From Rivularia sp. MS3 (lineage in GTDB: Bacteria; Cyanobacteriota; Cyanobacteriia; Cyanobacteriales; Nostocaceae): DNA of 64,000 nucleotides. The position numbers and the translations under genes are program-made. The notes beneath the pieces are model-generated. The model worked only from the letters and a program-made list of their open reading frames with translations. It did no database searches and was not told where the DNA came from. Positions 33,984 through 43,032 of this stretch are shown piece after piece (position 1 is the first letter of the stretch; the number at the start of each line of letters is the position of its first letter). Location of the stretch: the NCBI GenBank assembly GCA_019192545.1, contig JAHCMI010000007.1, positions 62,001 through 126,000 of the forward strand, read 5' to 3'.

Positions 33984-36900
33984 ATGAATTTCCGTTTAAA
34001 GCTACTTGGTTTGTTATCCGTCACTGCAATTCTTTCAGCAACTGTTTCGGTTTATGGGAAAACCTCTTTACGCTTATTCAACCATAATCTCTCTTCACAA
34101 ATAAATAATACTGCTGTACAGGGAAGAAATTCTCTCACTCAAAACCCTACAGCAGATCCAGGTAAGCTATTCGAGCAAGCAGTACTGCTGTACCGTCGCG
34201 GACAATATTTACAAGCACGGGATATTTATCAGCGAGTATTAGAAATACGACAGCAGCAGGATGATAAAGCCGAAATTGCTCGCACTCTGAATAATATCAG
34301 TGAGGTTTACATACGTTTAAAACAAGACGACAAAGCCGATAAAGTATTACAAAAAGCATTAGCTATTCGCCAAAATTTAGGAGATAGAAAAGGGGAAGGA
34401 GAAACTTTAGATAATATTGGCTCGGTTTATATAAATAAAAAAGAATATGACAAAGCTTTAAAAACGTTACAGCAAGCTTTGGCTATTCGTCGCGAGGTAA
34501 AAGATAAAAAAGGTGAAGCTAAAACTCTGAAAAATATTGGACGAGTTTACAGTGGAGGCTTCAAAACATATGGTAATCCTAAAGCTCTAAAATCTTTTCA
34601 ACAAGCTAACCGTATCTATTCACAAGTAGAAGATAAATACGAAGAAAGTCATACTCTGAATGCAATTGCAATCACATATGTTGTACTAAATCAATTTCCT
34701 CAAGCTTTAGAAGCATTAAATAAAGCTAAATTAATCAACCGCGAATTAAACAACCCCGTACTTGAAGCCAAACGGCTTGATTTTTTAGCTGCGTATTATT
34801 TCTTTAAAGGTAACAAAAAACGTGGTAAAGAAGTTGGGGAACAAGCATTAGCTTTTGCACAAAAAAATCAGCTTACTGTAGAAAAACTAGATATTCTAAA
34901 TCAGCTTGCAAGTTTTTATTATACGACCCAAAAACCGACTCGCGCTAAAGAGTTTGCACAACAAGCATTAAATTTGGCAAGACAGTTAAAAATCCGAAAT
35001 GATGAAGCTAGTGCTTTAGAAAAGCTAGGTTCTGCTTATGTTTTATTAGGAGATTATCAAAAAGCAGAAACAATTTTGCTACAAGCACTAAGTATTGCCA
35101 AAGAAATTGAAGATTTGGATATTGAATCATCTGTTTTAAATTCCTTAAGATTAATATATTCAATACAGGGAGATTCTAACAAACAAATTGAAATTACCAA
35201 TAGACAATTAGAAATTGCTAGAAGTCAAGAGAATGAATTAATAGAATATAATCTATTAGCTATATTAGCTGATTCTTACAATAGTATAGGTAAATATCAA
35301 AAAGCATTAGAAGCATATTTCCAGGCTTTAGATATATTACCAAAAATTAAAAATAGCAAAATAATACAAGTGGTAGAGAAATGGCCTGAAAAATCTGAAA
35401 TTTCAATTTTGAAAGGAATAAGTAATACTTACAGAAGTTTAGGAGATTACGATAAAGCGTTAGATTTTGCCCAACAGAGTTTAAAAAAAGCACAATCTTT
35501 AAACCAACCTGAAGTTGAGATAAAAGCATTGCTTCATCTAGCTAAATTGTATAATGGAGCTTTCAAAAATTCGTCAAAAGCATTTGAATTATCTCAACAA
35601 GCTTTAAGCATTGCTCAAAAAAATCAGCTACCAACAAATGAAGCAAAAGTACTAATTGAATTGAGCGAATTATACACTCAGCAAGGCAATCATACTTTAG
35701 CATTGGAATATGCCCGCAAAGTTTTAGCAATTGCGAAAAAGTCTAATAGTCCTGAATTTGAATACAAGACTTTAGAATACACGGCATTGAGAACTATAGT
35801 TAATATATATGATAAACAAGGTAAATATCAAAAAGCACTGGAATCTGCACGGCAAGCTTACGCTTTGGTACAGAAAGAAAATTTAGGTATGTTTGAAATT
35901 ATTGCTTTGAATTCTCTAACTGAAAGTTATCTTGATGTAGGAGATACAGTAAAAGCACAAGAAACCGCAAATCAAGCCGTAACTTTAGCAAGAAAACTAA
36001 ATGTGCCTAAAGAAAAATCATTAGCTTTAGCATCTCTTGCTAATGTGTATAAATTTCAAGGTAAATATGAACAAGGAATAAAAACAGCAAAACAAGGTTT
36101 AGCTATCGCAAAAAGAATTAAAGACTTTAATCATGAATTAATGTTTTCACTTTTCCTTAGCGAAATATACGAAGCTTTAGGAAACTATCAAAAAGTAATT
36201 TCAGTCGCTCAACCTAATATCATAAGAGCAAGAAAACTCAATCAACGCGACAAAGAAGCAGAGCTATTAATTAATTTAGGTAACGCTTACCGAGTTATCG
36301 GTGAATACAGCAAAGCTAAAGAATTAATCGAGCAAGGATTGAAAATCGGCAGAGAATTAAAAAATCCTCGTTTAGAATTATACGCTTTAAATAGTCTTGG
36401 CTACTACTACTCTTCACTCGAAGATTATCAGCAAGCTCTGCAATTAACTCAACAAAGTTTAAAAATTGCTCAACAATTAGAAAGCCCACCTTTGTTAATT
36501 TCTCCTCAATTCAATCTGGGTGATATTTACAGCAGCTTGGGAGATTACCAAAAAAGCCGCGATTACTACCAACAAGTGCTAACAACATCGCAAAAATTAA
36601 GAAACCGTCGCGGTGAAGGTATTGCTTTATTCGCTTTGGCTGGTAATTATTTGTCTCAAGGTAATCCACAAAAAACTGTAGAATTATCTCAACAAGCTTT
36701 AACGATATTCCAAGAAATTAAAGTACCGCGATTGCAAGCTTTTGCTCATCGAATGCTAAGTCTTGGTTATGGAGAGTTAGGTAATGATGCTAATGCGATG
36801 AAATCAGCCGAAAGCTTTTTAGAGTTTTCCAGAAAAGTTGAAAATCCAGTATTTGAAAAAGAAGCTCTTAATTTACTGGGAATGATTCATTATCGATTTG

Positions 36901-38717
36901 GCAGAAATTCTCAAGCAACTTCATCTTATCAACAAGCACTTACAATTAAAACCCCGGAAAAAACAACTGCTAGTAACTGGGGAATTTATGCTGGTTTGGG
37001 TAGAGTTTATCGCAAATTGAATCAAAACAATGTTGCTATCGGTTATTACAAGCAAGCAATCAACGGAGTTGAAAAAATCCGTCGGGGAATTGAAGGTTTA
37101 CCACCGGAGTTACAAAACTCTTTCTTAAATACGGTAATTGATTTTAAAGGTACTAAAACTGCGGATATTTATCGTGAATTAGCTGAATTATTGATTGCTC
37201 AAGGAAGAAACAAAGAAGCATTATCTGTACAAGAATTATTAAGAAGACAGGAAATAGAAGATTTCATTACTACTCAACCAACTACAAACACAAAATCTCG
37301 AATACCACTTACACCCGCAGAAAAACGAGTTCCAGTTTTAGATAATTCCTTAATTGCTCTGGGTAATCAAATTAGCAAATGTCAAACAGAAACTCCACAA
37401 TGTACTCAACTGATAAATAAGCGGAGTAAGTTGATTCAAGCGCATATGAAAGAGCTAGAAAAACTTGACAAAGAAATTCGCGATAATCGTAGTAAAGATG
37501 ATAATTTCTTCGATCCTAAAGAATTCGGTAAAATTAGAGAAATTGTCGATGCACAACCCGATACTGTAATGATTTATCCCTTGGTAGGGGAAAAAGAATT
37601 AAATATCCAACTATATGGGAAAGAAGGAGTTGTTAAAACGTTTAAAGTGCCAGTTGGGCGTGAAGAATTAGGAAATGCAGTCAAAGAATTTCGCGATTTA
37701 ATGGAATACTGCGAAAAAGTTTATTATTGCGGTGAGGAACAAATTCCTAAAGTGCAAACAGCTAGTCAAAAACTCTACAACTTTCTGATTAAACCTATAG
37801 AAGCAGAATTAAAAGCAAACCCAGTAAAAAACTTAGTCTTTTCACTTGATAGGGTAACACGCTATGTACCGATGAGTGCTTTGTTTGACGGTAATCAATA
37901 TTTGATAGAAAAATATACAATCTATCTAGCAGCTTCGGCTAGTTTAACAACTACTGAAAAACCATCACCGTTATTAACAAACCAAAGTACAAGTGTGTTA
38001 GCAATGGGACTTTCTAATAGTGTTCGCCGAAAAGGTAATATACCTGCTTTCAATGCTTTACCAAATGTACCTAAAGAATTAGATTTTATTGTACGAGACA
38101 AATCGAATGATAAACAAGGGGTATATCAAGGGCAAACATTTTTAAACGATACTTTTAACTTTGATAGTTTGCAAAATAATCTTCAAAAAGGTCACAATAT
38201 TCTACACTTAGCTACCCACGGTTTATTCGATCCAAAACATCCACATGAATCTTACGTTCTTTTGGGTAATAAAGAACCGTTGATATCAAATTCAATTTAC
38301 AGCTTAGAGGAGCTAAAAAACATTCACCTCGTTGTTTTATCCGCTTGTCAAACTGCATTAGCAAGTCCCCGTCAAGATGGTGTAGAAATTAATGCTTTTG
38401 CTTCCCACTTTTTGAGAAATGGCACAAAATCCGTCATCGCTTCATTATGGCAAGTTGCTGATAATAGTACTAGTACTTTGATGCAAAACTTCTACAAAAA
38501 TCTCTCCAATAATAAACAACCAATTACCAAAGCCGAAGCGATGCGTTTGGCACAGTTGCAGTTGCTTTATAATAAAGATGTGACTATCAGCGATATTAAA
38601 AGAGCCGGGGGTTTGATTCGGGAAGAAATACCGTCAACTGGTAAAAAATCCGAATCAAAAACCTTTGCTCATCCTTATTATTGGGCACCTTTTGTGTTGA
38701 TTGGGAATGGGTTGTAA
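33984..38717 (+). CDS. TPR-CHAT protease 2 (largest, 1577 residues)
   Basis: Signal peptide (~26 residues, MNFRLKLLGLLSVTAILSATVSV). A very long TPR superhelix runs from ~55 to ~1080, more diverse in sequence than its neighbours' arrays. The CHAT domain occupies the last ~350 residues. Catalytic His1412 (HLATHGLFD) and Cys1455 (VVLSACQTA) are intact. The post-Cys segment 'ASHFLRNGTKSVIASLWQVAD' is typical. Repeats with 'QQALAIRR..' and 'SLKIAQQL' suggest a generic TPR ligand-binding role. This size is at the upper end for CHAT proteins. Expression is probably from the motif at 33866. Confidence 0.92.
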   Translation: MNFRLKLLGLLSVTAILSATVSVYGKTSLRLFNHNLSSQINNTAVQGRNSLTQNPTADPGKLFEQAVLLYRRGQYLQARDIYQRVLEIRQQQDDKAEIARTLNNISEVYIRLKQDDKADKVLQKALAIRQNLGDRKGEGETLDNIGSVYINKKEYDKALKTLQQALAIRREVKDKKGEAKTLKNIGRVYSGGFKTYGNPKALKSFQQANRIYSQVEDKYEESHTLNAIAITYVVLNQFPQALEALNKAKLINRELNNPVLEAKRLDFLAAYYFFKGNKKRGKEVGEQALAFAQKNQLTVEKLDILNQLASFYYTTQKPTRAKEFAQQALNLARQLKIRNDEASALEKLGSAYVLLGDYQKAETILLQALSIAKEIEDLDIESSVLNSLRLIYSIQGDSNKQIEITNRQLEIARSQENELIEYNLLAILADSYNSIGKYQKALEAYFQALDILPKIKNSKIIQVVEKWPEKSEISILKGISNTYRSLGDYDKALDFAQQSLKKAQSLNQPEVEIKALLHLAKLYNGAFKNSSKAFELSQQALSIAQKNQLPTNEAKVLIELSELYTQQGNHTLALEYARKVLAIAKKSNSPEFEYKTLEYTALRTIVNIYDKQGKYQKALESARQAYALVQKENLGMFEIIALNSLTESYLDVGDTVKAQETANQAVTLARKLNVPKEKSLALASLANVYKFQGKYEQGIKTAKQGLAIAKRIKDFNHELMFSLFLSEIYEALGNYQKVISVAQPNIIRARKLNQRDKEAELLINLGNAYRVIGEYSKAKELIEQGLKIGRELKNPRLELYALNSLGYYYSSLEDYQQALQLTQQSLKIAQQLESPPLLISPQFNLGDIYSSLGDYQKSRDYYQQVLTTSQKLRNRRGEGIALFALAGNYLSQGNPQKTVELSQQALTIFQEIKVPRLQAFAHRMLSLGYGELGNDANAMKSAESFLEFSRKVENPVFEKEALNLLGMIHYRFGRNSQATSSYQQALTIKTPEKTTASNWGIYAGLGRVYRKLNQNNVAIGYYKQAINGVEKIRRGIEGLPPELQNSFLNTVIDFKGTKTADIYRELAELLIAQGRNKEALSVQELLRRQEIEDFITTQPTTNTKSRIPLTPAEKRVPVLDNSLIALGNQISKCQTETPQCTQLINKRSKLIQAHMKELEKLDKEIRDNRSKDDNFFDPKEFGKIREIVDAQPDTVMIYPLVGEKELNIQLYGKEGVVKTFKVPVGREELGNAVKEFRDLMEYCEKVYYCGEEQIPKVQTASQKLYNFLIKPIEAELKANPVKNLVFSLDRVTRYVPMSALFDGNQYLIEKYTIYLAASASLTTTEKPSPLLTNQSTSVLAMGLSNSVRRKGNIPAFNALPNVPKELDFIVRDKSNDKQGVYQGQTFLNDTFNFDSLQNNLQKGHNILHLATHGLFDPKHPHESYVLLGNKEPLISNSIYSLEELKNIHLVVLSACQTALASPRQDGVEINAFASHFLRNGTKSVIASLWQVADNSTSTLMQNFYKNLSNNKQPITKAEAMRLAQLQLLYNKDVTISDIKRAGGLIREEIPSTGKKSESKTFAHPYYWAPFVLIGNGL

Positions 38718-38742
38718 CGATTCTGTTGATAACTTACAAACA

Positions 38743-38763
38743 CCTGGGGTTGCAAACCCCAGG
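38743..38763. terminator. Hairpin after TPR-CHAT 2
   Basis: CCTGGGGTT pairs perfectly with AACCCCAGG across a 3-nt loop, 26 bp after the stop codon. A second small hairpin (AGTCCATT..AATGGACT) follows at ~38776. There is no T-run, so termination is uncertain. Confidence 0.5.
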
Positions 38764-38903
38764 CTAATAGCATAAGTCCATTAAAATGGACTAAGAGAAT
38801 AAAATCTTCATTAGTAATTTCTTTAAACGGAAATAAATTGTAAAGTTTTTTGAATAATATCGTAAAATATAACGTTAAATTTAGACTATAAAATAGTATT
38901 CAA

Positions 38904-38966
38904 AATACCCATTACCCATTACCCATTACCCATTACCAATTACCAATTACCCATTCCCCAATGCCC
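38904..38966. repeat. Heptanucleotide array, ~9 units (ATTACCC family), covering a start codon
   Basis: ATTACCC/ATTACCA units run from 38904, with the unit ATTCCCC at 38953-38959 and AATGCCC at 38960-38966. The start codon ATG of the CHASE2-CHAT gene (38961-38963) is inside the last unit, and no ribosome binding site precedes it. Confidence 0.88.
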
Positions 38967-41429
38967 AATTTCAACCTCAAAATCCAACTAATCGAAAAAA
39001 CTTGTTTATTTGAACTTGCTTGGGGTGATGGTCAACAGCTTAATGCTACCTTAACTTATCCTCAAACAATTTCTAATTTTTATCACGAATGGCAACAATG
39101 TTATCTTAAATTTTATAAAAGTTCATTCAGAGGAAAAGTAGCTGATATCGGAACTATAGCACCACCGACCATAGATTGGCGTGCTAAATTAGTGGAAGCA
39201 GAAACAAAGTTTTTATATGAATTTCGTCACTGGTTGCGTAGTGCTGAACTATATCAAATCCGCTCTACAATAGCTAATAATATTAATCTAGAAAAAACCC
39301 AAATCCAAAATCCAAAATCTAAAATCCAAAATGTGGAGGTTTTCTTAACTTGCAATTCTTTAGAATTAGAACGTTTACCTTGGGAAGCATGGAATATAGG
39401 TAGTGAATTCGCTGTTAATTCTGATATTAGAATTGTTCGTAAACCAATTAATATCAATGAACCAAATACAATTCCAATTCGTCATCGGAAAGCGAGAATT
39501 TTAGCAATTTTAGGTGACGATACTGGTTTGGGATTTGCAGAAGAAAAAAAGGCTTTGAATTTATTAAAAAAAGTTGTTGATGTTAAATTTATCGGTTGGC
39601 AACCGGGTAAAGATATTAATCAATTAAAACAAGAGATTGTAGACAATTTATCTGATAATATTGGCTGGGATATTTTATTTTTTGCGGGACACAGTAATGA
39701 AACTAATTTAACTGGTGGAGAAATTGTTATTGCTCCGAATACCGCTTTATATCTGAATGAAATACAAACACCTTTAACTATTGCCAAAGATAATGGTTTA
39801 CAGGTAGCAATTTTTAATTCCTGTAGTGGATTGAGTATCGCTAATAAATTGATTGATTTAGGATTCTCTCAAGTTGCAATTATGCGCGAACCAATTCATA
39901 ATCAGGTTGCGATTGAATTTTTTATGCAGTTTTCTCAAGCTTTATATGAATATAAAGACGTTCATCAATCTTTGCTTGAAGCTAGCGATTATTTACACCA
40001 ACAAAATTATAATTATCCCAGTTCTTATTTAATCCCTTCACTATTTCGTCATCCAGCAGCGGACTTATTTCGTATAGAACCTTCTGGATTTAAACAAATT
40101 ATCAAAAATATTAAACCAACAGCTTTAGAAGTTGCAGTAATTTCCATTCTAGGATTAATTAGTTTACAGCTTCCCGTACAAAGTTGGTTATTAGAAAAAC
40201 GAGTTTTAACACAAGCAGTATATCGTAATCTGACAAACCAAGTTGATGCTACTACAACTCCCCCAGTCTTACTCGTAGAAATAGATAACGAATCGATTAA
40301 TAAAGCTGGAATTTCTAATCCCCGACCGATAAACCGCGAATATATGGCGCGAATTGTTGATAAACTGGTAGAATTAAAAGCCCCAATCGTGGGAATTGAT
40401 TATTTACTCGATAGACCAAATAATGGCGATCGCACTTTATCAAACTCGATAAAATCGGGATTAACTTCATCTCAATCGACAAGTTTTATATTCGCTACAA
40501 CCAGGGATAACAACGGTAACTGGTTGACTATTAATCCTCAAATTGCCAGCGATAACTGGAGTTTGTCTGGAGAGATTGAACTTTTACCCTGGTATATGCA
40601 ACTATTGCCCAGTTCAAATGATAACCCCAAACCCAGACCTTTCGCTGCTCTTCTAGCCCTTTCTCAACAATTACAAAAATTACCCAATTCACCAAAACCA
40701 AAATTAGAAAATAAACAGCAATTTTGGAATCAGATAAATACATACATCAATAATGATGCTAATAACAGCACGATTCTGAAATCAGAACGAACACGTTTGC
40801 AACCATTGACAGCATTTAGCTATTCTATAAGTCAAATGTGGTTGCATCCCATTATCGATTTTTCTATTCCTCCCAAACAAATATATCAAACCATCCCCGC
40901 TTGGAAATTATTGGAAGAAAATTTTTCTTCCCCCTCTTCCCCCTCTTCCCCCTCTTCCCCATCTCCCCCCTCTCTCCATCCCATAGTCATCGTCGCTCCC
41001 GGTGGATATGGAGAAGCAGGAACCTCAAAAGATAACGAAGATAACTTCCAGTTACCTGCTCCAATGCGTTATTGGAGAAATCGAGAAAATCCCGATAATA
41101 CCCGTGGGGTGCTGACGGGTGGTAAAGCTCACGCATATATGACCCATCATTACCTGAAAAACAGAATGGTGATACCAATTCCCGATTTATGGATGATTGG
41201 TTTAACTATAATAATAGGTAAAATTACATCATTTTATCTAAGTAAAAATCCGGAACAAAACCGAAAATATTTAATCTTGATCGCTATCGGTTACGCCACC
41301 ATTTCACTAATTAGTTTACAGCTTTATATCTCATCCGCAGCGATTCTTTTACCTTGGCTTTTACCAACAATCACTTTTTGGTTCTACGTTTTGAGTGCTG
41401 TTACTAAAAAAGACTTAATCAATGAATAA
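38961..41429 (+). CDS. CHAT-CHASE2 fusion protein (membrane sensor-protease)
   Basis: An 822-residue protein. The N-terminal part (~75-375) is a CHAT domain with His244 (FFAGHSNE) and Cys288 (IFNSCSGLS). A transmembrane helix at ~390-412 precedes a CHASE2 extracellular sensor domain (~420-700; 'PVLLVEIDNESINKAGI', 'APIVGIDYLLDRP'), and the last ~75 residues hold two or three more membrane helices. CHASE2 senses unknown external signals, so the CHAT half should be cytosolic. A Ser/Pro tract (~655-670) is encoded by a TCTTCCCCC repeat. No signal peptide. The DUF928 gene overlaps its end. Its start codon lies in a heptanucleotide array. Confidence 0.88.
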   Translation: MPNFNLKIQLIEKTCLFELAWGDGQQLNATLTYPQTISNFYHEWQQCYLKFYKSSFRGKVADIGTIAPPTIDWRAKLVEAETKFLYEFRHWLRSAELYQIRSTIANNINLEKTQIQNPKSKIQNVEVFLTCNSLELERLPWEAWNIGSEFAVNSDIRIVRKPININEPNTIPIRHRKARILAILGDDTGLGFAEEKKALNLLKKVVDVKFIGWQPGKDINQLKQEIVDNLSDNIGWDILFFAGHSNETNLTGGEIVIAPNTALYLNEIQTPLTIAKDNGLQVAIFNSCSGLSIANKLIDLGFSQVAIMREPIHNQVAIEFFMQFSQALYEYKDVHQSLLEASDYLHQQNYNYPSSYLIPSLFRHPAADLFRIEPSGFKQIIKNIKPTALEVAVISILGLISLQLPVQSWLLEKRVLTQAVYRNLTNQVDATTTPPVLLVEIDNESINKAGISNPRPINREYMARIVDKLVELKAPIVGIDYLLDRPNNGDRTLSNSIKSGLTSSQSTSFIFATTRDNNGNWLTINPQIASDNWSLSGEIELLPWYMQLLPSSNDNPKPRPFAALLALSQQLQKLPNSPKPKLENKQQFWNQINTYINNDANNSTILKSERTRLQPLTAFSYSISQMWLHPIIDFSIPPKQIYQTIPAWKLLEENFSSPSSPSSPSSPSPPSLHPIVIVAPGGYGEAGTSKDNEDNFQLPAPMRYWRNRENPDNTRGVLTGGKAHAYMTHHYLKNRMVIPIPDLWMIGLTIIIGKITSFYLSKNPEQNRKYLILIAIGYATISLISLQLYISSAAILLPWLLPTITFWFYVLSAVTKKDLINE

Positions 41430-42123
41430 AATTCAATCAAAATTAAACTTAAAATTACGTAGTTCAATCTTATCAGCAACAGCTTTAATCAGTTTATTTT
41501 CCTTAACTCCCCAACCAGTTTACGCTCAACGAATTTCACCTACAACAAGCTTTTGGAATAAAATTTTTAAACCTTCACGACGCGATCCAGAACCACCGAT
41601 AAAGCCGCGTAAAGGTACTTCCCGTCCTGGAAAACCAATATGTTTAATTTCTCCAGATGCACCTTCTCAAACTAGAATCATCTGGAATACCAAACCATTC
41701 TTTTTATGGCAAGGTGATATTAAGAAAGTCGCAGTAGGAATTCCCGGTAGTAAAGAATTAAAAACGCAAATTGTCACCGGAAATCAAAATCTAAATTATA
41801 CAGGTGAACCATTAGAACCCGGTAAGACATATAGGTTTTTAATTTTCTTAAGCGAACTTGAAAGTGCTTCTCCAACAGGGTTCGTTCCTTTCAAAATCAT
41901 GGAAGCACCACAGCGAAATCGTATTGGTGCAGAATTGAAACTCTTGGAGAGATTGCAGAAAAATAAAGGTGCAGATTCAGAGAAAATAGCACTTACCAAA
42001 GCCAAATACTTCGCTGATAAAGGATTATGGATGGATGCTTTACAGCAAGCTTATTCTGTTCCCAATCCATCACCCGAATTGTCGCAGATAATTGAAGGTA
42101 TTCCTAACGAGTTGTGTAAATAA
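41422..42123 (+). CDS. DUF928-family secreted protein
   Basis: A 233-residue protein: signal peptide (~25-33 residues, to VYAQ), then a basic Pro-rich stretch and the DUF928 core 'SQTRIIWNTKPFFLWQGDIKKVAVGIPGSKE', 'LEPGKTYRFLIFLSELESASPTGFVPFKIM' and a helical tail. The family is cyanobacterial and of unknown function. It is regularly found with CHASE2-CHAT genes, and here the coding sequences overlap by 8 bp. It may be the periplasmic partner of the CHASE2 sensor. Confidence 0.85.
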   Translation: MNKIQSKLNLKLRSSILSATALISLFSLTPQPVYAQRISPTTSFWNKIFKPSRRDPEPPIKPRKGTSRPGKPICLISPDAPSQTRIIWNTKPFFLWQGDIKKVAVGIPGSKELKTQIVTGNQNLNYTGEPLEPGKTYRFLIFLSELESASPTGFVPFKIMEAPQRNRIGAELKLLERLQKNKGADSEKIALTKAKYFADKGLWMDALQQAYSVPNPSPELSQIIEGIPNELCK

Positions 42124-42152
42124 AAGATTATCAGGACAAACAAAACTGATGT

Positions 42153-42179
42153 AGAGACGTAGTAGTGCTACGTCTCTTT
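42153..42179 (+). terminator. Rho-independent terminator-like hairpin
   Basis: AGAGACGTAG (42153-42162) pairs with CTACGTCTCT (42168-42177), with a TAGTG loop, then TTA. The same hairpin with a longer T-run recurs at 53634-53658, also followed by a promoter motif. Confidence 0.7.
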
Positions 42180-42209
42180 AAATTAGTGGGCTAATCGGTT
42201 TGTGTTTTT

Positions 42210-42239
42210 TGCATACCCCTCACACTACCCAAATATAGA
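42210..42239 (+). promoter_or_regulatory. Archipelago promoter-like motif, first of a tandem pair
   Basis: TGCATACCCC then 10 nt then CAAATATAGA. It lies 31 bp beyond the terminator hairpin. Confidence 0.55.
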
Positions 42240-42278
42240 AAAAAATAGGAAAGCGAAATCAAATCAATTTCCAAAAAC

Positions 42279-42308
42279 TGCATATCCCCTGAAACACCCA
42301 GAGATATA
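42279..42308 (+). promoter_or_regulatory. Archipelago promoter-like motif, second of a tandem pair
   Basis: TGCATATCCCC then CAGAGATATA at the common spacing, 110 bp upstream of the TPR gene start. Confidence 0.7.
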
Positions 42309-42388
42309 AACAAATAGAACACCACACGAAGGTGTATTTACCATCAACTTCGATTATTCATTAACCATTACAACAAGTAGGAGCGCAA

Positions 42389-42919
42389 ATGAAAGCTTTA
42401 AAATTAACATCCGCAATCGTATTACTCAGCTTCATGGTAATTAATCCCAGAGTAAACGCTCAAGAATTACCCAATACTAACGTCACACCACAAATTGAGA
42501 AATTTCAAGTTGAATCAAACCCGAATCCCAACTCAAGAGAGGATGAGCAGCAAGCAGTAAATTATTTGAAACAAGGATTTAATCTTTTTCAAAATAAAAA
42601 CTATCCCGAAGCAATCAAAGCTTTTAACGAAGTAATCAAAATTCAGCCAAATAATCAATATGGTTATTTCGGTAGAGGAATTTCCTATTTTCAATTGAAG
42701 CAATATCAGCTAGCGAAGACAGATTTAGATAAAACAATAGAATTGGATAATTCAATTTCTTATGCTTACTTCTTCCGAGGAGCTTCCAATGGTGCATTAG
42801 GTAATAGAAAAGACGCAATTACAGATTTAGAAACAGCAGCAAGGTTGTTTGATAAAGATGGAAATACAGAACTAGCTCAGACATCCCGTGATGTAATAAA
42901 ACGATTACGTAATGCTTAA
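42389..42919 (+). CDS. Small secreted TPR protein
   Basis: A 176-residue protein with a signal peptide (~24 residues, MKALKLTSAIVLLSFMVINPRVNA) and about three TPR units from ~55 to ~165 ('YLKQGFNLFQNKNYPEAIKAFNEVIKIQPNNQYGYFGRGISYFQLKQYQLAKTDL'). There is no catalytic domain. Start ATG at 42389 with an AGGAG ribosome binding site ~7 bp upstream. It leads the group of the CHAT protein with an altered active site and TPR-CHAT 3, so it may be their adaptor. Confidence 0.85.
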   Translation: MKALKLTSAIVLLSFMVINPRVNAQELPNTNVTPQIEKFQVESNPNPNSREDEQQAVNYLKQGFNLFQNKNYPEAIKAFNEVIKIQPNNQYGYFGRGISYFQLKQYQLAKTDLDKTIELDNSISYAYFFRGASNGALGNRKDAITDLETAARLFDKDGNTELAQTSRDVIKRLRNA

Positions 42920-42969
42920 CCTGTCAAATCCGCCCTCACTACAAAGCCCACGCAGGTGGACTTTAAAAG

Positions 42970-42998
42970 CCCCCCAATTCCGAAGGGGGGTTGGGGGG
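42970..42998. repeat. C/G-rich inverted repeat
   Basis: CCCCCCAATTCCG then AAGGGGGGTTGGGGGG: two overlapping pairings of C-runs with G-runs. It is a common intergenic repeat type in cyanobacteria and could stop or attenuate the transcript between the TPR gene and the next CHAT gene. Confidence 0.55.
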
Positions 42999-43032
42999 AT
43001 CTTAATCTTTAAAACAAAAACAAAACTGAAAA

